64,000 nucleotides of DNA, taken from NCBI RefSeq assembly GCF_004027225.2, contig NC_044290.2, positions 10,308,906 to 10,372,905 of the forward strand, read 5' to 3'. The DNA is from Strigops habroptila. Lineage: Eukaryota; Chordata; Aves; Psittaciformes; Psittacidae. A program made the position numbers and the translations under genes. Positions within the stretch are counted from its first letter, which is position 1; every line of letters starts with the position of its first letter. Under the pieces are notes generated by a model. That model saw only the letters and a list, made by a program, of their open reading frames with translations. It made no database searches and had not been told where the DNA came from. Positions 1 to 11,800 of the stretch are shown one piece after another.

Positions 1-283
1 TGTCTTCCTCCAAAACTGCTCTTGTTTCCAGATCTTTCTTATTGTCCACCTCTTCTATTATTATTCCTGGTGTTAAAAAAGAGGGAAAACAGAAGAATAA
101 AACTACCACAGCTGAAACTTAGATTTTACATTATTACATTTATTAAATATGAAAATGGGCATCAGCCACAATCTGTACCCTCAAGAACTATGTTGTCTAA
201 ACGCTTTTCTCCCTGCACACAATGACTGTGTCAGGGTCAGTTCAGACTGTGCAGCTCTAACAATGATTTAAGAGCAGCATTAC

Positions 284-494
284 CTGTCATTGCAGAATCC
301 GAAGCCACTTTGCTCATTATGTGCCTGGTGGTGGTTGTTACAGGTGTGTATGCAAGTTTAACCCCTGTAGCATTGAAGGCTGGATCATCCAACCGTCCCA
401 GGAACTTGTAAGGGATTTCTTGCCGTGGGTAGTGGAATATCATACTTGCTGATGTTTGTATTATTAAGAGAAAAACCACTGATGTGGTCCATTC
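284..494 (-). CDS. ABCA8/9-like second coding exon
   Basis: The acceptor TTCACTAG is at 496-495 and the donor ACAG|GTAATG at 283-282. The exon encodes 70 residues plus one base, starting EWTTSVVFLLII (transmembrane segment 1) and ending in the conserved IMSKVASDSAMT region of the first extracytosolic domain. One N-glycosylation sequon (NAT) is present at exon residue 41. Positions 1-283 are intron with no further exon visible. Confidence 0.87.
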
Positions 495-1102
495 CTAGTG
501 AAAGGAAAGAAATGCAGAAGTGAGTGGCAGCCGAATGAATTGGAGGTTGGGTGGTGTGGGAATTGTCTTCAAGGACCCTCCTCATCCAGCTCTACTATGC
601 ACGGTCCAGCTCCTCCAGCCATCAATGCTGTCTTTCTTGAATGATGAAGAGCCATTTCACAGATATAATAACTTTAAAATATGAGGAATGTTTGAAGTGA
701 AAAATATGTTTTCTTAGCACTGGAGCCAATGAGGTCTGCTAGTAATTTTACATCCGTGATCATCAACTGGACGTTGTGTTCCTCTGGGCAGCACGGAAAT
801 GGGATCAACAACCAAAAGCCACAAGCCAGCTTTGTAACAAGACCTTCTTGTGCCATGATATTGTAGTGTCTCACATTTTCCAGAGAACCACATTACCAGC
901 TGAGGTTTCTCATATATCACCCAGCATAAAAACAATGCAAAGTAAAAATCATTTGTAGTGGAAATCCTAACTTCCCTTTGGAAGAACTGGTACTTGCCTG
1001 AAAACTTTCTGTCTTCCTCCTCCACACCAGAAGAATATTTTTCCATAGGAGAGCTTGGGTTTGCTGAAGTATTTTTGAGGCTTTCTTGAATATCCCCTGC
1101 AT
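284..1102 (-). CDS. ABCA6-subfamily lipid transporter (ABCA8/9/10-like), 5' end only
   Basis: These are the first two coding exons (1102-998 and 494-284) of a full-size ABCA transporter; the remainder lies beyond the left edge of the window. The visible protein is 105 residues plus a split codon. It has a short cytosolic N-terminus with the family hallmark Q-x-x-ALLWKN, the first membrane segment (about residues 38-56), then the start of the first large extracytosolic domain with AYTPVTTTTRHIMSKVAS, the equivalent of the YTPVTNTT...IMNKVAS block of mammalian ABCA8 and ABCA9. It lies downstream of ABCA5 on the same strand, as the ABCA8-9-6-10 group does in mammals. Family members are linked to cholesterol and lipid efflux. 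Which of ABCA6, 8, 9 or 10 this is cannot be settled from 105 residues, so I give no symbol. The intron between the two exons uses a GC donor. Confidence 0.88.
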
Positions 1103-1110
1103 TGTCCCAG
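998..1110 (-). CDS. ABCA8/9-like first coding exon
   Basis: The acceptor (CTTCCTAG) is at 1112-1111 and the ATG at 1102-1100, so eight bases of 5' UTR precede the start. It encodes 35 residues, ending ...RRKTESFQ in phase 0. The donor read on the minus strand is CAG|GCAAGT, a GC donor with an otherwise perfect consensus. A GT four bases further on would shift the frame relative to the next exon. The 35-codon length and phase equal those of the first coding exon of ABCA5. Confidence 0.88.
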
Positions 1111-3670
1111 CTAGGAAGAGAAAGAAAATATTATCATTTAGAATACAATCATAGAATAAAACAGATCACTGGAAGTGAATATATGTATTCAGGTAAACAC
1201 CAATACCATGCCAAAGGTTAAGAACTTCTCTCCATTTTACAGTTTGGACAACCAAAGTGAAGTTTGAAGGAAATAGTCCAAGATCACACAAGGGAACAGA
1301 GACCTGGGTTGGACTAAGCTGCCTCTTCCACTTGCATCCTTCTTCATCCAAAGAGGCTTTGCAGAAAGAGGCATTCAACTGGCTGTAGTTTGATTCTTTA
1401 TGTACATAAAATTAACAGAGAAAAGCCAGTCCATCCTGTACTAAGAATGTGAGAAGATTGAACAGCATATCGAAGAAAGCAGTTATACATTTTTTCTTTT
1501 TTATGCAGTTATTCAAAATACTTAACACAAATGATCTGCAGCAGCGGGGTCAAGTCCAGCTCCTGAGTGCTAGAAGATATTGATGTGTTCAGTTTTCACC
1601 CAAAAGCTAATACATTGTATTACAGCTCTGGGGTAGATAGAGCAGGGCAGCATTAACACAGCAATGTGTTTCTTTATATCCTCCTAAATACTAAACAGGG
1701 AGTATCTATTGGGGGATATTTCTACGGGGAATATTTATTTCATCTCCAACTTTAACCATGTGGCCAAGCAGCAAATATCCTGTGCAAGAACAATAGCAAT
1801 TTCAGAGCAACTGGTTTCATAACCTCCCCAGGAGGAGAGCAGGGGAGGGAACCTCAGAACATGTTGTTGTATTTTAATCCTTCAAAATGACTGGAACCAA
1901 AAGAAATCAAAGCGAGCTCAAACACACAGTGCTCTATTCCCCTTGGACATCACTTCCTGGTTTCACAGATTGGGCAGCTGGAGTTAATAAACGGTTCTAC
2001 TACTCTGTTCCCTTCACTGTTTGTTTTTGGAAGAACTCAGTATTTGCATACTCCAGGGGCAATGGATCCAGAATCCCTGTTTATCCTCTGACTGTTAGCA
2101 TAAGGCTTATCTCCCTGGCGTGCTGCTTTCCCTGCCTGGAGCTCTCTCCCTTGCTCCCCCACTGCAGCCTGCAGTGAAGGTTAAAGGCAATCCGGAAGAG
2201 ATTTCTAGGAAGCACTAAGTTTTTTGCCCAGGTCTGGACTTCAGCCGCTGTGAACTGGAAGCAGCAGCTCAAGGATGCTGGGGCAGTAAACAAGAGTTCA
2301 TGCTGGAGTATTTGGATAACATGGAAAACATTGTGCTCTTGTAAGAGCTGCACTGAATGTCTACAGAGATAACAAACACTTCATTAAAACTAAAGATGGA
2401 GCAATTCTAAAATTTTTAGGAAATTCCAACTAAATTTCTACCAGTTTTTATCTTATTTTTGCCTTTGGAGCAAGAAGCAAATACCGCTGGAAACACAAAG
2501 CCGGAAATTCAAATAAGTGATGCTGCCTGCAAATGCTGCACAGGCTTCATCAAGATGAATTCAACTTTCAATTAGATATCAAAAGACACAAAATGTAAGT
2601 GGGGCAAACACCTCTACAAGACCTGAGATTCAAACCTTCTGATTCAGAAGACAAAACCAAGCATCAGAAATCTATTTGGAGGCAATGGTGTTTGAGAAGC
2701 TTTAAACCAGTTAAGAGCATCACTTGTAAGACTGGATGTCTCTGGAAGCATTTCCCTTCCCTGGGGCTCATTAATTCCACCCAAACTTCTTGCTCTCCAG
2801 GAACACACTCCCCAGGTGCTGCAGGAACTTTTACTGGGATCCTGTGTCTATCTTTACTAACCCAAAGGTTATCCCAGGAAGCCATGTCCCATAGAACCAC
2901 TTTGTTTATTTACCATCTCAGGGATTTCCTATTTGGCAGCTCCTCAGACTTTTTTTCCCCCCTCTAATAAAAACCTATCAGAGCATATAATGAACAACTC
3001 CTAAATGCTATTTAGGAGCACTGGCAGGAACCTCTCGATGCTGGCTATGAAGAAAGCCAGCAGCTTTCCCATAGCCAACGATCAATCCCTGCACATGAAG
3101 AGTGCAGAGGTGAACATGCTCACTATATATCCTCTTGTTTGCCAGTTAGTGCAAAAACAAAGACCTGCATCTGACCCCTACGCAGCCCTGTCTAACTCCT
3201 GATAAATGTGAGACAGGTTTGTACTGACTCTACTCTTTAAAAGTTTTAAACTCAGAACTTGAGGAAAAACAGCTCTAAGCCTGTTCTGCATCAAAGTTCA
3301 ACACTTTAATTCATAGAGAAGTGAAGTTTGGGGGTCTGTGCTTATAGAACCCTTTATTGGTGATGGCAAGGCTGGAGGAGGGGGGAGAAAAGAGGGATTG
3401 TTATCTGGAAAGACCCAGTGCTCAACCTGCAGCTCTATCTTGAGCCAAAGTACATCAGCAGCAAGAATCAAAATCACACCCAGAAAAGCAGAATAGTTTT
3501 GCTTCTTTGCCTCTTAAACATTTTGATGTGAAGCTTAGTGTTTGCCAGAGAACAGAGCTGGAAAGCACAGCTCTTACAGTATGACATTGTATTAAAATAG
3601 TTAGGAAAGAAAATGATCACCAAACACAACCCCTGCATGAAAGTGCCCTTAACAAAAGGAAAAATGAAGC
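1111..3670. other. probable 5' UTR intron of the ABCA8/9-like gene
   Basis: AT-rich, non-repetitive sequence between the first coding exon and the candidate untranslated exon. I see no conserved coding frame, repeat family or RNA gene in it. The short open frames here have no recognisable homology. Confidence 0.4.
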
Positions 3671-3677
3671 TTCTTAC

Positions 3678-3780
3678 CTGGTAATGTGCTTTCCATTAGG
3701 AACAGGTCTCCTCCAGCTCCCAGATGCCTGAGCTCTTCGTCTCTTCGCAGCCCTGGAGAGGGTTCAATGCTGTATCACAG
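3678..3780 (-). other. candidate non-coding first exon of the ABCA8/9-like gene
   Basis: On the minus strand a near-perfect donor, ACCAG|GTAAGAAG, has its GT at 3677-3676. It is preceded by about 100 bases of balanced GC content and, upstream, by a perfect CRE. It is in the right place and orientation to be the untranslated first exon spliced to the acceptor at 1111. The 5' boundary shown is a guess; there is no transcript evidence. Confidence 0.35.
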
Positions 3781-3806
3781 CTTGATGGCCTTGCCCCTCT
3801 CCAGCC

Positions 3807-3814
3807 TGACGTCA
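3807..3814. promoter_or_regulatory. perfect cAMP-response element (TGACGTCA)
   Basis: The full palindromic CRE lies just upstream of the candidate first exon of the ABCA8/9-like gene, inside a locally GC-richer patch (about 3,700-3,860). CREB/ATF binding is the known role of this octamer; that it drives this gene is inference. Confidence 0.4.
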
Positions 3815-3859
3815 GAGTCCGGTCCCAGAGGTGGGAATGCTCTTAAAGCTTCTGGAGCA

Positions 3860-5430
3860 ATGACCCAGCGGGGGAGCAACACCTGCAACCACCCAGCCTA
3901 AAGCCTGGACATATTAACACTGTGTTTTGCAGTATTTAATAAAACATGTGCATTGTGTGCAACACAACAGCATGTTTCTACTGGAAGCTGGTGTCCTGAG
4001 ATGGGGTGAATGTGAGCTCTGATGGGTGGCAAAGCAACCTCGCCCCTGCCCGAGCTTCTCTGGAGGAGAAACTTCACATCTCAGGTCCCCAGAGCCTGAG
4101 TAGCAGAAACTCCTTCCTTTCTAGAGGCAAATCCTATGTCCGTGGACCACTGGGATTTCTGTTTCTCAGTTCCTCTTTGGTTTTAATATATTTAATTTTC
4201 CACTCCTTTTAATTGCTTTTCCAGTAGTTGCCACACAGCTGGAATCAGGATGGGGTTTGTTGGGTGTTCTAAAAAAAAAAAAAAAGCTTTCCAATGGATC
4301 TGCATTCAAAACAGGCAGGTGAGGAAAACAGATAAGCCAGGAAATCCAAATGAGTGTAGAGCCACATGACAATTCAACTAGCTTAAGGAATTTGGTTGTC
4401 CTGGAGCTTCAACAGCTCAACTACTCTGCATCTGATCCGCAGAGCTGACTAAAAACCTTAAAACACAAAAGCCATCTGGTTGTTGCTTAATAAAAGGCTG
4501 TAAATCTTCTGCAGCTGCCAATTTACTCATTTTCGAGGCATGAGCTTATTTAGGAGAGGAGCAGAGTGTTTCCCTGCATCACTTCCTGTTGGGCAACAAG
4601 GGAGGAATGGGGAAGGCTGCTCATCACTGCAGAAAGCACATCTGTGATGCACTTCACTAAAAACCCACTACTTTTCCAACACATGCCTTGTGCCACAGCT
4701 TGCTGGCAGTACCTGGTGAAGTGTAGAGCCCTGGCACATCTGCACTTTATCTACAGAAAAATGCATTTTAACCCCAAAACGACACCTGGGAACTTTCCCC
4801 AAATTCAGGTTGAATTCTTTGGGGTGGTTTTCATCCTCACTGAGGGGTTCAGGGAGCACAATCCCCTTTCATTTTGCTAGGTCCTTAACTAACCCACCAC
4901 AGGGCTGAAGATGGACCTTCTCCTCAGCAGCAGGTCATGCCAGTCCCACAGAGCAGCTGACGAGCAAGCAATGCACTTCATCCCTGCAGACCATGGTTTC
5001 ATGGTCCAGCTTCAGACATCCCTCGTGAGCACCCACCCAGCGAGCTTGTCCTGGGTTCCAACCACAAAAATGGATTATTATCTTTTCAGTGCGGTTGATT
5101 TTCAAGTGGATGAACGTGATTAACTCTGCAGACGCAGGACGTGGTGTGCCAGGAGCATGCAGCTGCCGCGGGGTCACTTCTAGCCTGAAGTTGGGTTGAA
5201 TTCATCTGGCTGCAGGCGGTTGAATTCCAAGTGTCTCAATATTGAAATTCCCTGAATTCATTTGAAAATAAGGAATTATTGCAGCCTGACAGCCCCAGTT
5301 ATACCTGCCCCCCATGCTCTGCCTGAGCCCGCTCACCTGCAAGCCTCAGTGCGCCCCAGGAACAGCAAAGACTTTTGAAATCAACCCCCTTATTTCTAGC
5401 AGAGGAAAGCACACACATAATAGAAACACT
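3860..5430. other. intergenic region between ABCA5 3' end and the ABCA8/9-like promoter
   Basis: No gene is visible. It contains one poly-A run (about 4,271-4,284) and otherwise unremarkable unique-looking sequence. Confidence 0.5.
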
Positions 5431-5439
5431 AGAATTTAA

Positions 5440-8400
5440 CAATCCAATCCATCTTTATTTTGGTAGTACTTTCTGGTGGAAAAGGAAAAACCTCGACTTT
5501 ACAAACACAACAAAGTGGTAAAAGACAGACATGGATAAATTAAACTGCAAATGATTCAAAGTGCCCAATAGCAACATCAGGAGGAGTGTTACCAACGTGC
5601 CACCTTTAGACCCAACACCTTGTGTATCTGCAGAGTGCTGGACATCAGCTACACAACAGACTTCACTTCCTATACAGAGAGATTTTTAAATAAAGGCTTT
5701 TCTTGGGGACATAAATGAAATTAGACACATTAAATTCCTCCATAGAAAAATACAACCTTATAATAACACCACAAAGTAAATGCATCTCCCAAGTTTTGGA
5801 TATACTAGCTCAGTATTTCTCACAACCACCCTGCAAGGTAACCAAGCCCAATGGACCGGGAACGGTGGCACAAACTGAACTGATTTACTCCAAGTCCCAC
5901 AGTCAGCCTGAATCCAGCTGCCTTGTCTCAGAGCACAACCTGGGCATGTGTATTGTACGGCTGTGATTTGGCATGAACCAAGTGACTTAAACTTGCAGGA
6001 ATAGAGCTCTCAAACCAGAGAATCCCCTGGGAACGTAATTTTGCATGTGTTTTTCCCTATTCTGGCAACTATAGTCATCATATGATACTTTGAAAGACTT
6101 CTGACACAATCCACTATGATTACATTAATGTTTGAGGTGGCATCTTGTGCCACATTGACTCTATGTCCCCACACCAAAAAGGTCCCACCCAAACACGCAG
6201 TTCACCTAAAGAGCCAAATTCTTCACACAAATACAGTGCCACCACCAACTGGGTTACTCCAGGGTAAACAAGATCAGTACCAAGGTGAGCAAATCTAGCT
6301 GCTAATAGAATCTTTCTTCTGATCCAATTGAAACATTAGGAAATAAGAAAGTATTTGAAACAAGAGGATGTTATCCAGACAGTCCAGAGCTATTTTACAG
6401 ACTATTAACTTTGACTTTAATTTAAAGGATAAAATTAAAAGAAGGCATCAAGGCTAACAGGTCACAGCTGTACTTTGATAAGTTCACATGAACAAAGAGT
6501 GCTGTACGTTGCTGGACAGATGTGCAGATGACACTTGGCTGAAATACCATTAAAAGAGAGATGGAAGTAAGAAAGGTGGGATTTGGAGAAGACACCTAAC
6601 TTGTATGTACACACATGGGAAAGCATCCCAAGACGAAATTCTGGGTCGCGCCTTTGCTCCAAATAAAGGAAAATGCTCAGAGATGTCAGTCAGCAGCATG
6701 GATGCAGCTGAGAGCAATGGGATGGGGGTTCCCAGGGGCTAAATAAAAGGCTACAGAAATAAAAGAGCTGAATTTGGGTCATTTTCATTTTCTTATAGAG
6801 AAGCTTCACCCCTAGAAAGGTTGCTACTGGAGCTGCAGTTTAGAGGCTGGTGCTTTAATCCCATTCTTTACCTCCATTCTGTTTCCAGCACAGGAGATTG
6901 GGGCATATGCAAGTGCCATGGCTGAGGGCTCCCCAAAACAGGGACCTTCCCCTGGGGAAGCAGATGGGATGTCCACATGTTCCTGCAGTTCTTGGGCTCA
7001 AAATTTTAACTACAGCACAAAATCTGTACATGTTTATACAATCCACAGGTACAGAAGAGGAAGCAAAAGTTGTACATAAAGAGTTCACACCTCCCCATCG
7101 TAAAGTAAGAAACTAATGATAACAGATTTGGGCTCAACATGCTGACAAACCACTATCAGACGTATAACATACATTATTGCCTGATAAATACAAACAGTTG
7201 GGACACACAACTCTCTGTTAATCCATAGTTTCTTGAGTTTTTGCAAGAAAAACAAAGGTCTTTTCTAATTCTAATGTGAAGATGCATAATTGATATGACT
7301 TATGAAGCCAATGTCTTGATATAAATGCACCTCTATACTTGTTCATTGCAGAACACAATGAACTGTTAGCAATCTTTAATTGTACCTTATAAAACTAAAG
7401 GAAGTGATGATAGCTTTGTGTAGAAAACCAAAATATATATATTTTTTCATACATCTGCCACATCTTAGGATACAGGACCACCTATTCTGCTTCTCTTAGT
7501 GCTTCTATGCAAACCAAAGGCACTATTCCTACCGATGAGGTTGTGAATTTGGATCTTTTCCTTTTGGGTTTAACAAAGGTGAATGGAAAACTGCCAGGTG
7601 AGGACAAAGCAAACTTTCCTGTGCTGAGCACACTGCTGCATTACTTACTGCTATCACAACAAAGACGGATTAGGAAATACTGTTGCACGGACTTATGAAT
7701 TCACTGTCAAAGAAAACGAAGACATCTAAGAAGGACTGTCTCTAAAAGCAACTGGCAGGATACATGTTGTTACACCCAACAAAAGAATCAAGACTTTGTA
7801 ACGAAGACAGGGAATACTCACATCTCTGCAAATCCCGTAACTACACAATTATGTCTTTGTACTTTCACCAAGCAGGGGAAAGAAAGCATCCACATCTGTA
7901 CACCCCTTGAACCCTACAGTGCATGCATTACAAACACCAGCGCCTCCCATAACAGCAGCAGGAATCAGCCACAGCTGCCAGTAGAAAGGAATGTGTGTGT
8001 CAACAAGTGCCATATTATATCTGTAAAGGAACATTTTCACATTGGTTGGATACCAAGCTAAGCTCGCAGTGGAATTCAGGACCCTCTCTGCAGTGAATAT
8101 GATTACTTTGGAGTGGTTTTGCCCCTCTCTTCTAAGCAAGTGCATCTTCTAAGCATAAGCAGGGATGGAGCAGCCGGTGGGAGAACAGGACCTTGCAGGG
8201 ACACATGTCTGCACAGCACCTCATTGGGCAGGCAGCAATACCCAGCCAAAGGCATGGGGGAAGGCAAGACCCAGTGAGCAGGTCCCACAGGGCAGGATGC
8301 TCCAACAGCAACTGGTTTTGCTCAGATGCAAGATTTCCAGTAAGGATCCCAACCTCAGCACAGCACAGCCAAGGGAGAAAGGCAGGCGGGTGCTCCTGCA

Positions 8401-8696
8401 CAAGCCACCAACACCAGGAGGTGACTGACTGTTGCGGCAGCATCTTCTTGCTCAAACTGGGAAACAGCGAGGGGAGAAGGAATTTCAGGTCAGCCAGAAC
8501 AACGGTGGGGATGCTCACCGCTATTGCGGCAATATTCCTAAGGCCAGGATGGTGGAATGTGCTCCGTGCTTCCAAATACGATTTTCCTTCTCCATCCCAG
8601 CTTGGGTGTTTTCCACGCTCATACCCTGATGTCTGCACAGAGGATCATCACTGGCACAACACACCAGCTGCAGAGCAGGTCTGGACCATGAGGAGC
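5440..8696 (-). other. ABCA5: ABCA5 3' untranslated region
   Basis: This is the stretch after the ABCA5 stop codon, about 3.2 kb, AT-rich and free of recognisable interspersed repeats. I found only one canonical AATAAA on the minus strand here (5,459-5,454), which suggests cleavage near 5,435-5,445. Weaker ATTAAA variants sit near 7,370, 6,853 and 6,411 and could give shorter forms. Long open frames at 8,132-8,638 (minus) and 8,193-8,810 (plus) show no homology I know and look like chance. Confidence 0.55.
5454..5459 (-). terminator. ABCA5: candidate polyadenylation signal AATAAA of ABCA5
   Basis: The canonical hexamer on the gene strand lies about 3.2 kb downstream of the stop codon. It is the only AATAAA I found between the stop and this point. 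Confidence 0.5.
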
Positions 8697-8804
8697 TCAG
8701 AAAACAACTCTGTCTTCCTGTGTTCTCTCCCACCACAGTGTGCTGTTCAGGGTGCCAAAGGTGCTGTCCTCCTCCTCCTGCTCTTTAGCAAGCTCAACAA
8801 AAAC
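8697..8804 (-). CDS. ABCA5: ABCA5 last coding exon (residues 1614-1648 and stop)
   Basis: [13 protein letters not shown], then [20 protein letters not shown] and TGA (8,699-8,697), the same C-terminus as mammalian ABCA5. Acceptor TCACAG at 8,806-8,805. Confidence 0.96.
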   Translation of the reverse strand, partial: VFVELAKEQEEEDSTFGTLNSTLWWERTQEDRVVF

Positions 8805-11800
8805 CTGTGACAGACAGAAAGGGTGTGAATACACCATGCTGCTTATAGGAATTTCCTTAGTAGAATTCACGCTAAAAGCTTCACAAATATCAGATGTATT
8901 GCTTCATCTCCAAACAGGAAGTTATTAGTATTTTGAGGTTTTTCTCCTTGCTCCCACCCTTCCACATAAGTTCTTCAAGAGAACAGTGAAAAGGAAGTTG
9001 AACCAAGTACACACTGAAGGACGTTTATGGTCAGCAATAACTAATCCAGAATAAGCAATACTAAGCCTCATCTTTACCCTCCCTTTCAGGGAACTGGAAG
9101 TCCCAATTCTCTTTGGAAAAGGGGATTTCAGGTCCCCAAAAGTGCCCAAGCAGGCATCAGCAGAGCATCCCCAGCTGCCTGAAAGCCAGGTACAGGGGAC
9201 AAGCTGCCTGCACAGGGCTCCTCATCCCCTCCATCCTCTACCATAGCAAGGGCAAATTGAGTCCACCCCAGATACCTACAAAACCCCCACCAAAAGACCT
9301 GCAACACCTTTGCCTGTCGGGGTTTACTTCCACAAAGCATCATTTGCTTTAAAAACATACCTGTTCCAGTGTTGCCTGAGAAAAGCTGTACTCCTCGATG
9401 TTAAAGGCATGTTTTACTGTCGAAAGAATTAGTAAGAGAGCACATTTAGGGTTGCTTCACTATCTGACACAACTGGATTTAAAGTATTCTAAGCTGGTAC
9501 AAGTGCTTACTCCGGATTTCACTCAAAACAGAGTTGGGGACAGCAATAATAATAGAAAACATAAATCATACAGATTTGGAACAGAAATGAAGAAGTGCCA
9601 CCTCATGGCAAATGTGTTGGTTATGGGGGACAAAATGATTTCTGTATGTGATGCATGGCAATTGCTTAATTACCTTCTTCCAGCTTGGAAAAAGAATGTG
9701 ATAGTGACTGTACATCTTCTTTAGGAATTTTATATGCCAAAATAGAAGCAAAACTGGAATAAAGAAACAAAGAAAATACAGCTTCAGGTGAAATTACTCA
9801 AAGCAAAAAGATTAACACCCAAGTGAAGGGATTTAAACTCATTTTACAAAGGTTATTCCAGGCATTTTGACTAGTTGTCATCATACAAGACAACAGGAAT
9901 GATGCAGCTTCAGACCAGCTGGTTTATAACCCGTATCAGAGACCCAGGTCCAGGCGCATCAGCTGAGATCCCCTGAGACTGCTTTGTGTTTCATGCTCTT
10001 CAGCTTGGATTCAACCACTTGTATTCTCTTATAAACTCATGAAAGAAAAATCGCTGCCGGGAACTCCTGTGGTTGTGAGGTTTTGCCTTTCAAATGAACT
10101 CAGGCAGAGGCCACAGGGTCTATTGGGACTTTGCATCATGCAGAGGTTCCTGCAACCCACATTCCAGAAAAGGGAGCTGCTCTACCCCACACATTTGCTT
10201 CTATAAACTGAACTCTCCTCCAGATCACCCCCATTTGAGGAACACTCCTTACACGATGCCCCCAGTGCCCTTCTGGAGAGTTTCACCAAGCCAGATCCTT
10301 GAGTTCATACAGCAAATTAAAGTTGTTGACAGAAAACCACCCAACCCACCCTCAAACTCTGAGGTACCCCCAGAAAACGCTGAAGCGTTTCCAGACAAGG
10401 GCCAGTGACTCAGATTTTACCCATTTCCCGAGGGCCCCAACTGAGGAGGAAGCCGTCAGGCAACAGTTATGCAGAAATAGAGTTTTGCTTCCTCTGTGCT
10501 GAACATCTGCAGGCAGGGCTCGCAGCCATCGCCTGGCAGCTTCTGCTGGCCTGCAAAACCCTCCCTTTTCTTGTTTTTTAAGCCATGTTTAAATATTTGT
10601 TGTAAGTTTTACTATCCTGGCATTCCCTGCTCGGTGCCAAGGAACTGCTGAGGAATCAGGGGTTTGTATTAACATCAACATTTTCCATGTATTTGTTCAA
10701 CTTCACCTTTCCTGGCGATTTGCGTTCGGGAAGATGTGCAAAATCTGGCTCTGCAGATACTCCACCTGCTGTACATCTGCTGTTTCTTTTAGTTTCATTT
10801 CCAAGAAGTATCCTCTGCCAAACTTACTCTTCAGGTGTTGGACGGTACCTATACATCTACCAGTTGCAGAGAAAAATGAGTCATACCTATTACAACACAC
10901 TCAAAAAGCAACCTAACTCCTAACAGACCATTTTTTTTCAGTTTAAAGCTTAATTTTGCTCCAAGTTTAAGGTGCAAAATAAATTGTATATCTGTATTTT
11001 CAAAGCAATATGTTCTAGTTGACTGCTGTCCTGCCCTCCCTGCAGGGAGGGCTCTGGTGGTACCTGAGCTGCCCGGACACCAGGATGGCCACACGGTCAC
11101 AGACAGCATCTGCCTCCTCCATGTAGTGAGTGGTCAGGATTGCTGCTCTCTCCTTATTTTTAAATGCTGCTCGAATTGCTCGCCTACAGAACATAATCCA
11201 AAAAAATCCCTGAATAAAACATTTGGCACTAACAGTAAATCCTGGGTTAGTAGGGAGAGGGGACTGTGATGGTCAAACACAAACCCTCTATTTTATGGAA
11301 CAATACTACTACAATTAACACCTGAATTTTTCACAAACATGACTCAAATCTATACTCCTTATAAGATTACTTTTGACTTCCAAGCTTTAAATCTCCAAGC
11401 TGTTCTGGGAGAGGACACAGATGAAGCGCACCTGGCACTAAGGATGCGTTATTCCCTGTCTATGGCTCTCCCTAGTGTTAAGAGGGATAATGCACACATA
11501 AAACTGGGCAAAGAGAGACAAGCCTGTGGCCATCATGGCCCTGGCAACACTCACCACATGTGCTGCTTGGCTTTTGGATCCATCCCAGTCGATGGTTCAT
11601 CCAAGAGTGTGACCCGTGGGTTGCCCAGCATACTGAGGGCAAAGCACAGCTGGGAGGAAGGCAAAAGGACAGGGTAAGGACACCATGGGTCCTGGGGACA
11701 CCCCAACATGGGCAGCTAGAGCAGCTCCCCCATACCTTGCGCTTCAGACCCACTCCCAGCTTCTTTGTTGTCTTCTGCAGGTGGTCTTTTAGATCCAGGG

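Noticed and set aside
993-997. GT at 993-992 as the donor of the ABCA8/9-like first coding exon
   Set aside because: Use of this GT would extend the exon by four bases and shift the frame of the conserved EWTTSVVF exon; the GC donor restores it.
8132-8810. 205-codon plus and 168-codon minus open frames over the ABCA5 last exon and 3' UTR
   Set aside because: The plus frame is antisense to conserved coding sequence and neither frame resembles a known family.
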